This document shows positions 26,365 through 35,336 of a DNA stretch of 64,000 nt, in pieces. The stretch covers positions 103,353-167,352 of the forward strand of contig CBDCYS010000067.1 in NCBI GenBank assembly GCA_965224215.1. Direction: 5' to 3'. This stretch comes from CBDCYS01 sp965224215. Lineage in GTDB: Bacteria > Acidobacteriota > Terriglobia > Bryobacterales > UBA6623. Position numbers and translations under genes: made by a program. The notes below the pieces were generated by a model. It worked only from the letters and a program-made list of their open reading frames with translations, made no database searches and was not told the origin of the DNA. How positions within the stretch are numbered: position 1 is the first letter of the stretch; each line of letters opens with the position of its first letter.

Positions 26365-27643
26365 CCTGAGACTCAGAGCCGCAACCGTAAGGGAGCGGTC
26401 AGCCGCTAGCTGTTCACCCTATCGGGTCAAATCGAGCGGATTCTCGACCGAGCGGCTATCGAGCCTTGCGAGCAAGAGCGGCCACAGCCGCGGCAAGCGG
26501 CACCCCTGTGCCCCGATGGCCGTCGCCGCCATTTTTGCGCTTCTGGCCGCCCCAGCAGTCTACGCCCAATCCGCCAGAAGCCTGGTCCAGCAAGGAAACC
26601 AAGCCTACCAAAAGGAAGATTACAGCAACGCCTTGGAGTCTTATGAGAAGGCCGCCGAGCAAGCGCCCGACTCCCCTCACATCTGGTTCAATCGCGGAAC
26701 CGCTCTCTACAAAGAAGGCCAATACGACAAGGCGATGGACGCCTTCGAACAAGCCGGACTCAGCGGCAACGATCCGGCAATTGAGGCTCTCAGCAAGTTC
26801 AGTCAAGGCAACACCTCCTTTCGAAAGGGCATTACCCAGCGGGAAGCAAACCCGCAACAGGCGCTGGCTTCGGTCGAACGCGGCGTGCAGCTTTACCAGG
26901 ACGCCCTGAAAGTCAACCCAGGCCTCAATGACGCGCGGCACAATATCGAAGTTGCCCGGCGAACGATGCAGCAGCTGATGGAATTGCTCAAGAATCAACC
27001 GCCGAGTCCTTCAAAAGGGAAAGGAAAGAATCAAGAGCAGCAGGACCAGAATCAGGACCAACAGGATCAAAATCAACAACAGGACGCCTCAGAACAACTG
27101 AAGGACCTGATCGAAAAGCAAAAGGACGCTGCCGAGCAGAGCGAGTCCGCCGCCCAGCAACAAAAGAGCGACCCGAACTCTCAACAGATGGAGCGCAAGT
27201 CCGAGGATCTGGCCAAACAGCAAAAGCAACTCCAGGACGAAACCGAAAAGCTGGCCGAGAAGATGAAGTCACAGCAACAGCAACAGCAACAGGAGTCCTC
27301 CGAAGAAGCGCAAGAGAATCTCGAACAAGCCGCCAAGAAACAATCCGAGGCCCAGCAACAGCTCAAAGACCAGAAGTTCGATCAGGCCCAAGCGTCTCAG
27401 GAAGAGGCCAAGAATGACCTGGAAAAAGCTCTACAAGCGATGAACGGAGAGCCGAGCGACCAAGAGCAGGACGAGCAGCAAGACCAGCCCCAGCAATCGG
27501 CTCAGAACCAGCCTCCCAGCGACGAGCAGCAGCAACAAATGCAGCAGGACGCCGAGGACATCCTCGATAAAGAAAAGTCCGATCGTCAGCAGCGCCAAAC
27601 CGGAATTGCGATTCGTATCGTGCCCGTAGAGAAAGACTGGTAG
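26357..27643 (+). CDS. batC: BatC-type TPR protein with long Gln-rich coiled-coil tail
   Basis: A signal peptide-like segment is encoded from ATG 26516 (MAVAAIFALLAAPAVYAQ), while a GTG at 26357 overlapping batB opens the frame; the internal ATG is the better start. TPR repeats follow (LVQQGNQAYQKEDYSNALES, HIWFNRGTALYKEGQYDKAM). From about residue 210 to the end the protein is a highly charged Gln-rich stretch with many QQQ and DQ runs, predicted coiled coil or disordered, ending with QTGIAIRIVPVEKDW. BatC proteins are periplasmic scaffolds of the Bat complex. The Gln-rich tail is encoded by CAG/CAA repeats that may vary in length by slippage. Confidence 0.85.
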   Translation: MADLRLRAATVRERSAASCSPYRVKSSGFSTERLSSLASKSGHSRGKRHPCAPMAVAAIFALLAAPAVYAQSARSLVQQGNQAYQKEDYSNALESYEKAAEQAPDSPHIWFNRGTALYKEGQYDKAMDAFEQAGLSGNDPAIEALSKFSQGNTSFRKGITQREANPQQALASVERGVQLYQDALKVNPGLNDARHNIEVARRTMQQLMELLKNQPPSPSKGKGKNQEQQDQNQDQQDQNQQQDASEQLKDLIEKQKDAAEQSESAAQQQKSDPNSQQMERKSEDLAKQQKQLQDETEKLAEKMKSQQQQQQQESSEEAQENLEQAAKKQSEAQQQLKDQKFDQAQASQEEAKNDLEKALQAMNGEPSDQEQDEQQDQPQQSAQNQPPSDEQQQQMQQDAEDILDKEKSDRQQRQTGIAIRIVPVEKDW

Positions 27644-27684
27644 CTATGTTCGCGAAAACACTCGCAGCTATGTTCGCGAAAACA
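27642..27684 (+). repeat. Duplicated 19-bp segment at the batD start
   Basis: The 19 bases AGCTATGTTCGCGAAAACA occur at 27642-27660 and again at 27666-27684, giving a 24-bp period. The spacing keeps the frame, so the protein starts MFAKTLAAMFAKTM with two equivalent start codons. It looks like a recent tandem duplication of the translation start. Confidence 0.85.
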
Positions 27685-29589
27685 ATGACCAGATCGGCGC
27701 TATTGTTCCCTCTGCTAGCGGGGCTGCTATGTGTCACGCCGGCATCGCTTGGCCTGACCGCGCGGGCGCAACAATTCAGTGTCCAGGCGGCGATCGAAAA
27801 GAACCAGGTGTTTGTCGGGGAGTCTTTCGTTTTCCAGATCCAAATCGAAGGCAGCGACTCGCCCGAGAAGCCTGATGTCTCGGCGATTTCCGATTTCACG
27901 ATCCAGGAGTTGGGCGGGCAGCAGAACAGCAGCCAGTCGATGACGATCATCAACGGCCAAGTCAACCAGGTCGTCAAGCGCGGCTATATCTTCTCTTACC
28001 GCTTGACGCCCAAGCGTGAAGGGCGGCTCAGTATCCCCTCGATCAGCGTTTCGGCGGACGGCAAGTCGATGGCCACGCGACCGATCGCGATCCAAGCCAC
28101 TCCACCCAGCGAAACAAGCGACTTCAAGCTGAGAATGTCGCTTTCCGAAAGGAAAGCCTACGTGGGCCAGCCCGTGACGCTGACCACAACCTGGTATGTC
28201 GGCAAGGACGTTCGAGAGTTCTCGTTCAATGTTCCGGCGCTCGACGACGACCGCTTTGATGTCGCCGGTTCGGATCCGGTTGTAGATCAGAATCGCCGTG
28301 ACCGCTACGTTGCCATTCCGTTGGGAGATAGCCAAATCATCGGCGAAAAGGGGAAGGGAAGTCTCGAGGGCAAGGAATACGTGACGGTCAGGTTCAGCAG
28401 GACCCTGATACCGAAGCGGGCCGGAAACATTGCGCTACCCACGGCGACCGTGACTTGCCAGACGCTGAAGGGATACAGCCAGAATCGGGGGCGCCGGTCG
28501 AACGATTTCTTTGGCAGCGACTTCTTCGGTATGGGCCGCCGTGCTGTTTACGAAACGGCGGTCGTTCCGTCTAATAGCCCGGCACTTCAAGTTCTCGAGT
28601 TGCCAACCACCGGCCGCCCGGCGGGTTTCAGCGGCCTTGTGGGCAAATACAAGATCGCGGCAGAGGCAACGCCCTCGGAGATGAACGTGGGCGATCCCAT
28701 CACCCTTACGGTGAAAATCTCGGGGCCGCCGTACCTCGGCAACGTGAGGTTGCCGCCCCTGGCGACACAGAGCAATCTCAACCGGGATTTCAAGATTCCT
28801 CAGGAGAGAGCTCCGGGGACCCTGAAGAGTGGCGGCATGGTGTTCACCCAGACGATACGGGCGCGCCACTCCGAGATCGACCGAATTCCCCCGATTGAGC
28901 TAACTTATTTCGATCCCGCGAGCGGACAGTACCAGCGCGCGGGTACCGAAGCCATTCCGATAACGGTTGCCAGCGCCAAGATCGTGACGGCCCGTGACGC
29001 CGAGGGTATCGCAATCAGCGGAAGCGTCCAGACGGAGCTCGAATCGCTAGAGGGAGGCATCGCCGCCAACTACGAGGACTTCGACGCGCTGCAAGTGCAA
29101 GCCTGGGGCCCGGTTGCGTGGCTGCACTCGGCGGCTTGGGCTAGCCTGATTTTCCTGCCGCCCCTGACCTATGCCGGATTGCTTGCCTTTGTTGTTTTCT
29201 CAAGGCGCCGCGATTCAGACCCGGCCCAGCGGCTTGCACGGCAGGCGTTTCGCGCCCTATCCAAGGACTTGAAGGCCATCGACGTGAAGGGCATGGACAC
29301 GGTCCCCTCAGTCGATGCCGCCGAGCAAGATGCGGCGTTGCTTCAAGCTCTTCGGCAATATCTTGGTAACCGGGTTGGGCTCGCCCCCGGGGCTCTGACG
29401 TTTGCGGATGTCGAGCAGCGTCTGACCGAGCGCGGCGTTGATCGAGGACTGATCCAAATACTGAACAACCTGTTTGAGCGCTGCGAAGCCGGGAGATACG
29501 CGGGCGGCACCCTGGGCGGCCAGACCGGGACGGAAACGGCCCGCCAAATCCGCGACGCCGCCGAAAAACTGGAGCAGTCCCTGAAATGA
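27646..29589 (+). CDS. batD: BatD-type oxygen-tolerance membrane protein
   Basis: The 647-residue protein starts two bases after the batC stop. A signal peptide (LLFPLLAGLLCVTPASLGLTARAQ) leads into several beta-sandwich domains, with motifs such as NQVFVGESFVFQIQIEG, ISDFTIQELGGQQ, YRLTPKREGRLSIPSI and SERKAYVGQPVTLTTTWYVG. One membrane helix lies near residue 505 (ASLIFLPPLTYAGLLAFVVF), followed by a cytoplasmic tail with helical repeats. This matches BatD, which is thought to be a periplasmic adaptor of the Bat complex. The first codons are duplicated (27642-27684), so which ATG is used is uncertain. The stop overlaps batE by four bases. Confidence 0.9.
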   Translation: MFAKTLAAMFAKTMTRSALLFPLLAGLLCVTPASLGLTARAQQFSVQAAIEKNQVFVGESFVFQIQIEGSDSPEKPDVSAISDFTIQELGGQQNSSQSMTIINGQVNQVVKRGYIFSYRLTPKREGRLSIPSISVSADGKSMATRPIAIQATPPSETSDFKLRMSLSERKAYVGQPVTLTTTWYVGKDVREFSFNVPALDDDRFDVAGSDPVVDQNRRDRYVAIPLGDSQIIGEKGKGSLEGKEYVTVRFSRTLIPKRAGNIALPTATVTCQTLKGYSQNRGRRSNDFFGSDFFGMGRRAVYETAVVPSNSPALQVLELPTTGRPAGFSGLVGKYKIAAEATPSEMNVGDPITLTVKISGPPYLGNVRLPPLATQSNLNRDFKIPQERAPGTLKSGGMVFTQTIRARHSEIDRIPPIELTYFDPASGQYQRAGTEAIPITVASAKIVTARDAEGIAISGSVQTELESLEGGIAANYEDFDALQVQAWGPVAWLHSAAWASLIFLPPLTYAGLLAFVVFSRRRDSDPAQRLARQAFRALSKDLKAIDVKGMDTVPSVDAAEQDAALLQALRQYLGNRVGLAPGALTFADVEQRLTERGVDRGLIQILNNLFERCEAGRYAGGTLGGQTGTETARQIRDAAEKLEQSLK

Positions 29590-30482
29590 GCGAAGGGAAA
29601 CTCAGAGCCCCAGTCGGAAGCCTGGGGTCAAGCCGTCCAACAGCAACCGCGGTAAATATGACCCTGCGGCTAGCCTGGGTTTTAGTCATACTAACCGCGC
29701 TAAACCCACCCACCCTCCGGGCCGCCATGTCCGACAGCGAAATCCGCAGCGTTTTCGCCGAAGGCAACCAACTATTCCGCGAAGCAAAGGAACTATCGAC
29801 GCAAAACCCCGTTGCCGCCGAAGACCTCTACCGGCGTTCCGCTCTGCGCTTCGAGCGCCTGGTCAATGAAGGCGGCATCCAGAACGGAAAACTTTTCTAC
29901 AACATCGCCAACGCCTACTACCGCACCAACGACATAGGGCGCGCCATACTCAACTACCGCAAAGCCGAGCAATACATCCCCAACGACTTCAACCTGCTGC
30001 AGAACCTAAATCACGCCCGGCAAACTCGCCTTGATAGCTTTGAGGAAACGCAAGAGGCCAAAGTTCTCCGGACGCTGCTTTTCTGGCACTATGACTTCTC
30101 GACACGCCTGCGCTCGATCGTGTTCGCCGTTTTCTCGCTAGTATTTTGGGCGGCTATTTCGGTCAGATTGTTCCGGTCTGAATGGGCCCCGCGGTGGCTG
30201 CTGACGGTAAGCAGCATCGTCGGTGCGCTGTTTCTGGGATCTCTCTTGGTCGAAACATACGAGAAATCCGGTGAGGTGACCGGGGTTGTCGTCTCCCAAC
30301 AAGTCGTTGCCCGAAAGGGCGACGGCGAAAGCTATGAGCCGAGTTTCAAGGACCCTCTTCACGCCGGGACGGAATTCCGGGTTCTCGAAAACCGCGGCGA
30401 CTGGCATCAGATCGAACTGCCCGACGGCCGCCAATGCTGGATCCCCTCGCGGAACGCTGAGCTGGTGGATTTATCCCTTTGA
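29586..30482 (+). CDS. batE: BatE-type TPR and SH3-like domain membrane protein
   Basis: This 298-residue protein overlaps batD by four bases and closes the operon. It has an N-terminal signal segment (LAWVLVILTALNPPTLRAA) and TPR-like helices (KLFYNIANAYYRTNDIGRAILNYRKAEQYIPND). Two membrane helices lie near 175-215 (IVFAVFSLVFWAAISV, LLTVSSIVGALFLGSLLV). A C-terminal SH3-like domain contains VVVSQQVVARKGDGESYEPSF and RGDWHQIELPDGRQCWIPS. This is the BatE layout. The SH3 domain would lie outside the cytoplasm. Confidence 0.86.
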   Translation: MSEGKLRAPVGSLGSSRPTATAVNMTLRLAWVLVILTALNPPTLRAAMSDSEIRSVFAEGNQLFREAKELSTQNPVAAEDLYRRSALRFERLVNEGGIQNGKLFYNIANAYYRTNDIGRAILNYRKAEQYIPNDFNLLQNLNHARQTRLDSFEETQEAKVLRTLLFWHYDFSTRLRSIVFAVFSLVFWAAISVRLFRSEWAPRWLLTVSSIVGALFLGSLLVETYEKSGEVTGVVVSQQVVARKGDGESYEPSFKDPLHAGTEFRVLENRGDWHQIELPDGRQCWIPSRNAELVDLSL

Positions 30483-30633
30483 CCTAGCTGGAGTGATGTA
30501 GGTGCCGACGAATTGCCGACGCAGCGAGGGAGAGATTGCGCCACCTCAGGCGCTCCTCGCCTCAATCAGCCGTCACACTTGTTAAGCCCAAGATCGAATC
30601 TGTCAGAATCGAACTTTGCAAGAATCCAACCCG

Positions 30634-31608
30634 ATGCCGCAACAAAAACCAATCCTTCTCGTGTTAGGCACGCCCCCTGATCGCTGGTTCGCTCAGCTTG
30701 GCCCGGTCCGCGAGGAAGTCGAGATGCGCTCGATACCCCGTCCGGAAGACCTCGATTCGGAGCTTCCCGAAGCGGTGATTGTCTTCACATGGGAGAAATC
30801 GGGCAAATGGCTGCGGGAGCGCTGGGATCAGGCGACAAACCTGAAGTGGGTCCAAAGCAGCTCGGCGGGCGTCGAGCTGCTGCTGTTCTCCGAGATGGTT
30901 GAAAGCTCCGTTGTGCTGACCAACGGCCAAGGGCTTTACGCTGAACCGTTGGGCGAGTTCGTGATGTTCTGTGTTCTTTCGTTTACGAAGGACTACCGGG
31001 CGATGGAAGACAATCGCCGCGCCCGCCGCTGGCAGCGCTACAACGTCGCCGATGCGCGCGGACAAACCATCGGCATTGTCGGACTCGGCGGAACCGGACG
31101 CGTCGTCGCCCACATGGCAAAGGCGCTCGGCATGCGGGTTATTGCCACGAAACGAAATGCTGCCACGGGCTCCGATGACAGCGTCGTCGACGCAGTCCTG
31201 CCTGTGGAGCGATGGCACGAGCTGCTCGGGCAATCCGATTTCGTTGTCAACGCTCTGCCGGTCACGCCGCAAACCATGGACATGTTCAATGAGGAAGCCT
31301 TCCGCGCAATGAAACCGAGCGCCCATTTCATCAACGTAGGCCGCGGAGACACGGTCGACGAGAATGCCTTGTTGCGGGCTTTGAGGGAAGGCTGGATCGC
31401 AGCAGCCGGACTCGACGTATTTAAAACGGAGCCGCTGCCGGCTGACAGCGAGTTTTACGATTTACCGAACGTCATCGTCTCGCCCCACTGCGCCGACATG
31501 ACGCCCAGCTACCCGGAAAAGTCAGCCCGTTTGCTGGCCGACAACCTTCGGCGATATCTTGATGGCGAGCCGCTGCTCAAGGTCGTCGACAAGCGCCGCG
31601 GGTATTGA
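30634..31608 (+). CDS. D-isomer-specific 2-hydroxyacid dehydrogenase
   Basis: The protein of about 324 residues has the family's NAD-binding site (GIVGLGGTGRVVAHMAKALGM) and the catalytic triad pattern: Arg in NVGRGDTVDE, Glu in LDVFKTEPL and His in VSPHCADMTPSYPEK. It would interconvert a 2-keto acid and a D-2-hydroxy acid. The nearest description is the glyoxylate/hydroxypyruvate reductase-like subgroup, but the substrate is not certain. I prefer the ATG at 30634; an in-frame TTG lies at 30616. The gene stands alone after the Bat operon. Confidence 0.9.
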   Translation: MPQQKPILLVLGTPPDRWFAQLGPVREEVEMRSIPRPEDLDSELPEAVIVFTWEKSGKWLRERWDQATNLKWVQSSSAGVELLLFSEMVESSVVLTNGQGLYAEPLGEFVMFCVLSFTKDYRAMEDNRRARRWQRYNVADARGQTIGIVGLGGTGRVVAHMAKALGMRVIATKRNAATGSDDSVVDAVLPVERWHELLGQSDFVVNALPVTPQTMDMFNEEAFRAMKPSAHFINVGRGDTVDENALLRALREGWIAAAGLDVFKTEPLPADSEFYDLPNVIVSPHCADMTPSYPEKSARLLADNLRRYLDGEPLLKVVDKRRGY

Positions 31609-31673
31609 CTACCAAAGAGAGCGATTTCCGTGCTGTAGACGTTGGTTGACAGGGTAGAATCAAACTAGGTGAT

Positions 31674-31985
31674 GTGCGAAGTGTACCTTCAAAGAACGGT
31701 GTTTCGATTCGGCTTCCCGACGAGCGCTGGGTTCACATCAGCGAACAACACTCGGAGTTGGCCGGGCACTTGTTTGATGTGCTTGAAACAATCGGGCAGC
31801 CGGACTCGGTTCACGAAGGCAACAATGGTGAACTCCTAGCAATTCGGTTTATTGATGACACCAAGCACATGGTTGTCGTTTACAGGGAGTTGGATCCGAC
31901 AGACGGATTCGTCATTACCGCTTTTCTGACGAAGCGAATTCGACAGGTCGACCGGAGGAAGAAGTTATGGCCCCAGCCGAACTAA
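31674..31985 (+). CDS. Small protein, possible toxin of a type II toxin-antitoxin pair
   Basis: This 103-residue protein starts with a GTG at 31674 and overlaps the next gene by 19 bases. Visible features are RLPDERWVHISEQHSELAG, LAIRFIDDTKHMVVVYRELD and a C-terminal DGFVITAFLTKRI. The spaced His, Arg, Tyr and Thr/Ser residues in a small alpha/beta protein recall small RNase toxins of the BECR fold (RelE/EndoU-like). That comparison is inference; I do not recognise a named family. The overlapping partner is a DUF2283 protein, which is often found next to small toxin-like genes. Confidence 0.6.
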   Translation: MRSVPSKNGVSIRLPDERWVHISEQHSELAGHLFDVLETIGQPDSVHEGNNGELLAIRFIDDTKHMVVVYRELDPTDGFVITAFLTKRIRQVDRRKKLWPQPN

Positions 31986-32236
31986 AAAGAATCGTCGCGT
32001 TGACGCCTGAGCTACTGCGCCTGCCCTCGGGCGGCGCGTGGACAAGCTACGACCGCCAAGCCGATGTCCTCTACATCAACTTTAAGAAACCCAGCCACGC
32101 CGACGACAGCGAGCTGCTCGACAACGACGTCGTTGTCCGCTATGAACAAGGCGAAGTCGTCGGCATCACGGTGATGAACGCGAGCCGCCGAGGCCCCAAC
32201 GGTACAGAACGCGAGGAACCTCTCCCAGAGAACTAG
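31967..32236 (+). CDS. DUF2283 family protein, possible antitoxin
   Basis: The 89-residue protein contains the DUF2283 core: SYDRQADVLYINFKKPS, then DNDVVVRYEQGEVVGITVMNASRR. It overlaps the preceding small gene by 19 bases, so the two are translationally linked. DUF2283 proteins are small, often in toxin-antitoxin-like contexts, and poorly studied. The stop codon TAG belongs to the CTAG site at which IS1182 copy A (32237) is inserted, so the insertion just spared the gene. Confidence 0.75.
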   Translation: MAPAELKRIVALTPELLRLPSGGAWTSYDRQADVLYINFKKPSHADDSELLDNDVVVRYEQGEVVGITVMNASRRGPNGTEREEPLPEN

Positions 32237-33842
32237 GAGTCTGTCCCACAGAAAAAGCCAGCAAGGAGTGGAATGTTTTGCATGGAAGGGCGAAACTAGA
32301 GGCATGGGGACCAACTACCGGCCTTATGAGCCTGATCAGCCGTTTTTATTTCCGCCGTCGCCGCGGGACTGGCTGCCGCAGGACCACCTGGCCTATTTCA
32401 TCTCCGATACACTCGATCAACTCGATCTGAGCGCCTTGCACCAGCCCTACGAGGGCGACGGCCGGCGCAATCAGCCCTATCACCCGACGATGCTCGTCAA
32501 GGTGCTCGTCTACGCCTACGCGACGGGCGTGTTTTCGTCGCGCAGAATCGCCAGCAAGCTGATCGACGACGTTGCACTACGCCTGCTTGCGGCGGGCAAT
32601 CAGCCCGACTTTCGCACCATCAATCGCTTCCGTCAGCAACACTTGGAAACGTTTGGCAAGCTGTTCGTCGCGCTCGTGCAGCTGGCCCAAAAGATGGGTT
32701 TGGTGAAACTGGGGACGGTGGCGCTGGACGGCACGAAAATCAAAGCCAACGCCTCCAAACACAAGGCGATGAGCTACCAGCGCATGAAGGAAGAAGAGCA
32801 ACAGCTCGAAAAAGAAATTCAACAGTTGCTCGAGAAAGCGCACCAAACCGACGCCGCCGAAGACGAACTCTACGGCCCCGGCAAAAGCGGCGACGAGCTG
32901 CCGCCCGAGCTGCACAAACGCGAGCAGCGGCTCGAAAAGATCAGGGAAGCCAAGCAGGCGCTGGAAGACGAACAGGCCGAAAAAGACAAGCAGCAAGGGC
33001 GCCATCCCGGCGACGGCAAAGTGGCTTCGGAGACGAGACCGCAAGGCGGCTGTTCGAAATTCAAGCGGGAGTTCGGTGAGCCAAAGCCGCAAGCGCAACG
33101 CAATTTCAGCGATCCCGAGAGCCGCATCATGAAGTCGAAGCAGAGTTTCCAACAGTGCTACAACGCGCAGGCGGTGGTGGAAGAAGGCCGTCAGTTGATC
33201 GTGGCGCGGCAGGTGGGACAGAACGCGGCCGACAACGGGTCGCTCATCGAAATGGTGGATCAAGTGGAGCAAAACACGGGGAGCAAACCGGAGTGTTTGC
33301 TGGCGGACGCGGGGTATCGGAGCGAGAAGAACTTTCTGGCAATGGAGGAACGCGAGATCGAGGGCATCGTGGCGCTGCGGCGGGAAAGCAAGGCGGCCCA
33401 GGAAGAAAAGAAGCAAAACAACAAGGCCACCGAAGCGGCGAGCGAGCGCATGGCGAAGCGCCTCGAGCAGCAGCGCGGCAAGCAACAATACGCGCGCCGC
33501 AAAGGGATGGTGGAGCCAGCGTTCGGATGGGTGAAAGAGGTGTTAGGATTCCGGCGATTTTCGCTGCGGGGTCTCAAGAAAGTACAAGGAGAATGGAGCT
33601 TGGTAACGATGGCGTTGAACCTGCGGCGGATGGCGAGGATGGAGGCGCTCCCGACGGCGGCCTAAGCGGAGCGAAGCGTGAAAAAAGCCGCCCACGGAAG
33701 CCGCTATCGAGTCACAGAGGCGATGCTGTTGCCGCAACGAAGGATCGCATCCGGATCGCAGCCGGACACTCGCGTTGCCGACCTCAAAAATCCAATCTCG
33801 CCCCCGTATTACCTTCGTGCCGGATTTCTGTGGGACAGACTC
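32237..33842 (+). mobile_element. IS1182-family insertion sequence, copy A (1606 bp)
   Basis: The inverted ends GAGTCTGTCCCACAG are flanked by CTAG on both sides (32233-32236 and 33843-33846), the usual 4-bp palindromic target. The right-hand CTAG is at the outer edge of the MITE-like element at 33847. The copy has an intact transposase. The same 1606-bp element is found in opposite orientation at 36431-38036. Confidence 0.93.
32304..33665 (+). CDS. IS1182-family transposase, intact copy
   Basis: The protein of about 453 residues starts at ATG 32304 (MGTNYRPYEPDQPFLFPPSP). The N-terminal DUF772-type domain includes YHPTMLVKVLVYAYATGVFSS. The catalytic parts contain TVALDGTKIKANAS, LLADAGYRSEKNF and a late KGMVEPAFGWVKEVLGFRRF segment typical of IS1182. 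A long charged coiled-coil insertion (EEEQQLEKEIQQLLEK...) sits between them. The frame is complete, unlike copy B. Confidence 0.94.
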   Translation: MGTNYRPYEPDQPFLFPPSPRDWLPQDHLAYFISDTLDQLDLSALHQPYEGDGRRNQPYHPTMLVKVLVYAYATGVFSSRRIASKLIDDVALRLLAAGNQPDFRTINRFRQQHLETFGKLFVALVQLAQKMGLVKLGTVALDGTKIKANASKHKAMSYQRMKEEEQQLEKEIQQLLEKAHQTDAAEDELYGPGKSGDELPPELHKREQRLEKIREAKQALEDEQAEKDKQQGRHPGDGKVASETRPQGGCSKFKREFGEPKPQAQRNFSDPESRIMKSKQSFQQCYNAQAVVEEGRQLIVARQVGQNAADNGSLIEMVDQVEQNTGSKPECLLADAGYRSEKNFLAMEEREIEGIVALRRESKAAQEEKKQNNKATEAASERMAKRLEQQRGKQQYARRKGMVEPAFGWVKEVLGFRRFSLRGLKKVQGEWSLVTMALNLRRMARMEALPTAA

Positions 33843-33846
33843 CTAG

Positions 33847-34036
33847 CCCGCATTTCTCACCGGCTGACGGACCAAGCACATGAGAGGCCCGCCATTACTC
33901 CGTTGCGCTTGCTCGCCGTGCTCAACGGACTGTGAGCGTACGCCTCGTTGATCAAGTGGGGGTCGTCAAGCGGCGCGCGCCTCGTACTGACAGGCCTCTC
34001 ATGCACTTTGCCTCGTCACCCGGTGAGAAATGCGGG
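33847..34036. repeat. 190-bp MITE-like element with long inverted repeats
   Basis: The left end CCCGCATTTCTCACCGG and the right end CCGGTGAGAAATGCGGG are exact reverse complements, and pairing continues imperfectly inward for about 45 bases, including CATGAGAGGCC and GGCCTCTCATG. CTAG borders both ends (33843-33846, 34037-34040). No gene is visible inside. It looks like a non-autonomous inverted-repeat element or an internally deleted IS. Copy A of IS1182 is inserted exactly at its left border. Confidence 0.75.
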
Positions 34037-34063
34037 CTAGATTATTCCGATGAAACCGGCGGC

Positions 34064-35097
34064 CTACCGCTGCACCCGCCCCGAGCCCCCGCCTTTAATG
34101 AGCGCCTTGACCTCATCCGCTGAGAAGCGGTTATAGTCGCCGGGAATCGAGTGCTTCAAACAGGACGCAGCGACAGCAAACTCAATCGCGCTCTGGGGAT
34201 CATCCCTGTATTCATGGAGACCGTAGATGAGCCCACCCGAGAACGAGTCCCCGCCGCCAACCCTGTCGACAATGTGGGTGATCTGATACTTGCTGCTGAG
34301 ATAGAAGTTCTCGCGATCATTCAAACACGCCGACCAGCCGTTGTGCGAAGCGCTGACCGACTCCCGCAATGTGATGGCCTGAACCTTGAGGTTCGGGAAC
34401 TCCTCCAGAACCTTGTCGGAAAGCGCCCGGTACTTGTCCACATCCAGTTCGCCCGATTCCACATCCACATCGGTCGACACCCCAAGCGATTTTTGACAGT
34501 CCTCCTCATTGGCGATTCCGACGTCGACGAATTTCACCAGCTCGCGCATCACTTCTTGCGACGATTTGCCATAATTCCATAGCCGCTTGCGGTAGTTAAA
34601 ATCGCACGAGACAGTCACGCCCTTTTCGCGAGCTTTTTGGACTGCCTCCATCGAAAGATCGGCCGCGCTTTGGCTGATGGCGGGCGTGATCCCGTAATGT
34701 GGAACCAAGTCGCTCCGTCGAAAACGGCGTCCCAATCGATGTCACCCGGTTTGGCGAGCGCGATCGAAGTATCGTCGCGATCATAGGTGACCTTGGAAGG
34801 CCGCTGGTTCGCGCCGTGCTCGATGATGTAGATGCCCATGCGGCCGGCCTGGCGGACGACCATGCTGGTATCGATCCCGAAGCCTCGCAGTTGAGCGAGA
34901 CAGCCGTCGGCGACGGGATGATTCGGCGGCAGAACGGTCACGAAAGAGGTGGGCAGACCGTAATTCGCGGTCGAAACGGCCACATTCGCCTCTCCTCCCC
35001 CGAACGTCGCGAAGAACATGCCCGACTGCAGGGGCCGCTCCAGATTCGGCGGCGCCAGCCGCAACATGATCTCTCCAAATGTGACAACTTTGGGCAT
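34064..35097 (-). pseudogene. kdgK: PfkB-family sugar kinase (2-keto-3-deoxygluconate kinase-like), frameshifted
   Basis: From ATG 35097 (MPKVVTFGEIMLRLAPP, with AAAGGA upstream) the first frame shows the PfkB N-terminal pattern GMFFATFGGGEANVAVSTANYG and runs to WFHITG. Homology then continues in another frame from ITPAISQSAADLSMEAV to the stop at 34064. That part includes the PfkB signature DRVGGGDSFSGGLIYGL with the catalytic Asp. One base appears to be missing near 34690-34694. KDG kinase phosphorylates 2-keto-3-deoxygluconate, the product of sugar-acid dehydratases such as those at 12858 and 61781. It is probably inactive unless the indel is a sequence error. Confidence 0.85.
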
Positions 35098-35336
35098 GGT
35101 TTTCCTTTGGTGTGCGAAGTTAACGGCTCCGCCGAATTCGTTGGGCCGGACGCGAACGCGGCGTCTGATTGATCTGCGCGTAGCTTCGGCTGGGTGTGTT
35201 GCCGACGAAACCAACGTAGAACTGATAAGTTAGCAGCCCGGCGAGCGGGAATCCAGCCGGGCCGGTAGAAACATTAACAGATGAACCAGGCAGTCCAACC
35301 GTAGCTACTCCCCGAGTTGGCCATTACAATAGAAAC

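Noticed and set aside
32577..33488. 303-residue minus-strand frame, repeated at 36785-37696
   Set aside because: It is antisense to the IS1182 transposase; hydrophobic content comes from complementing Gln/Glu/Lys codons.
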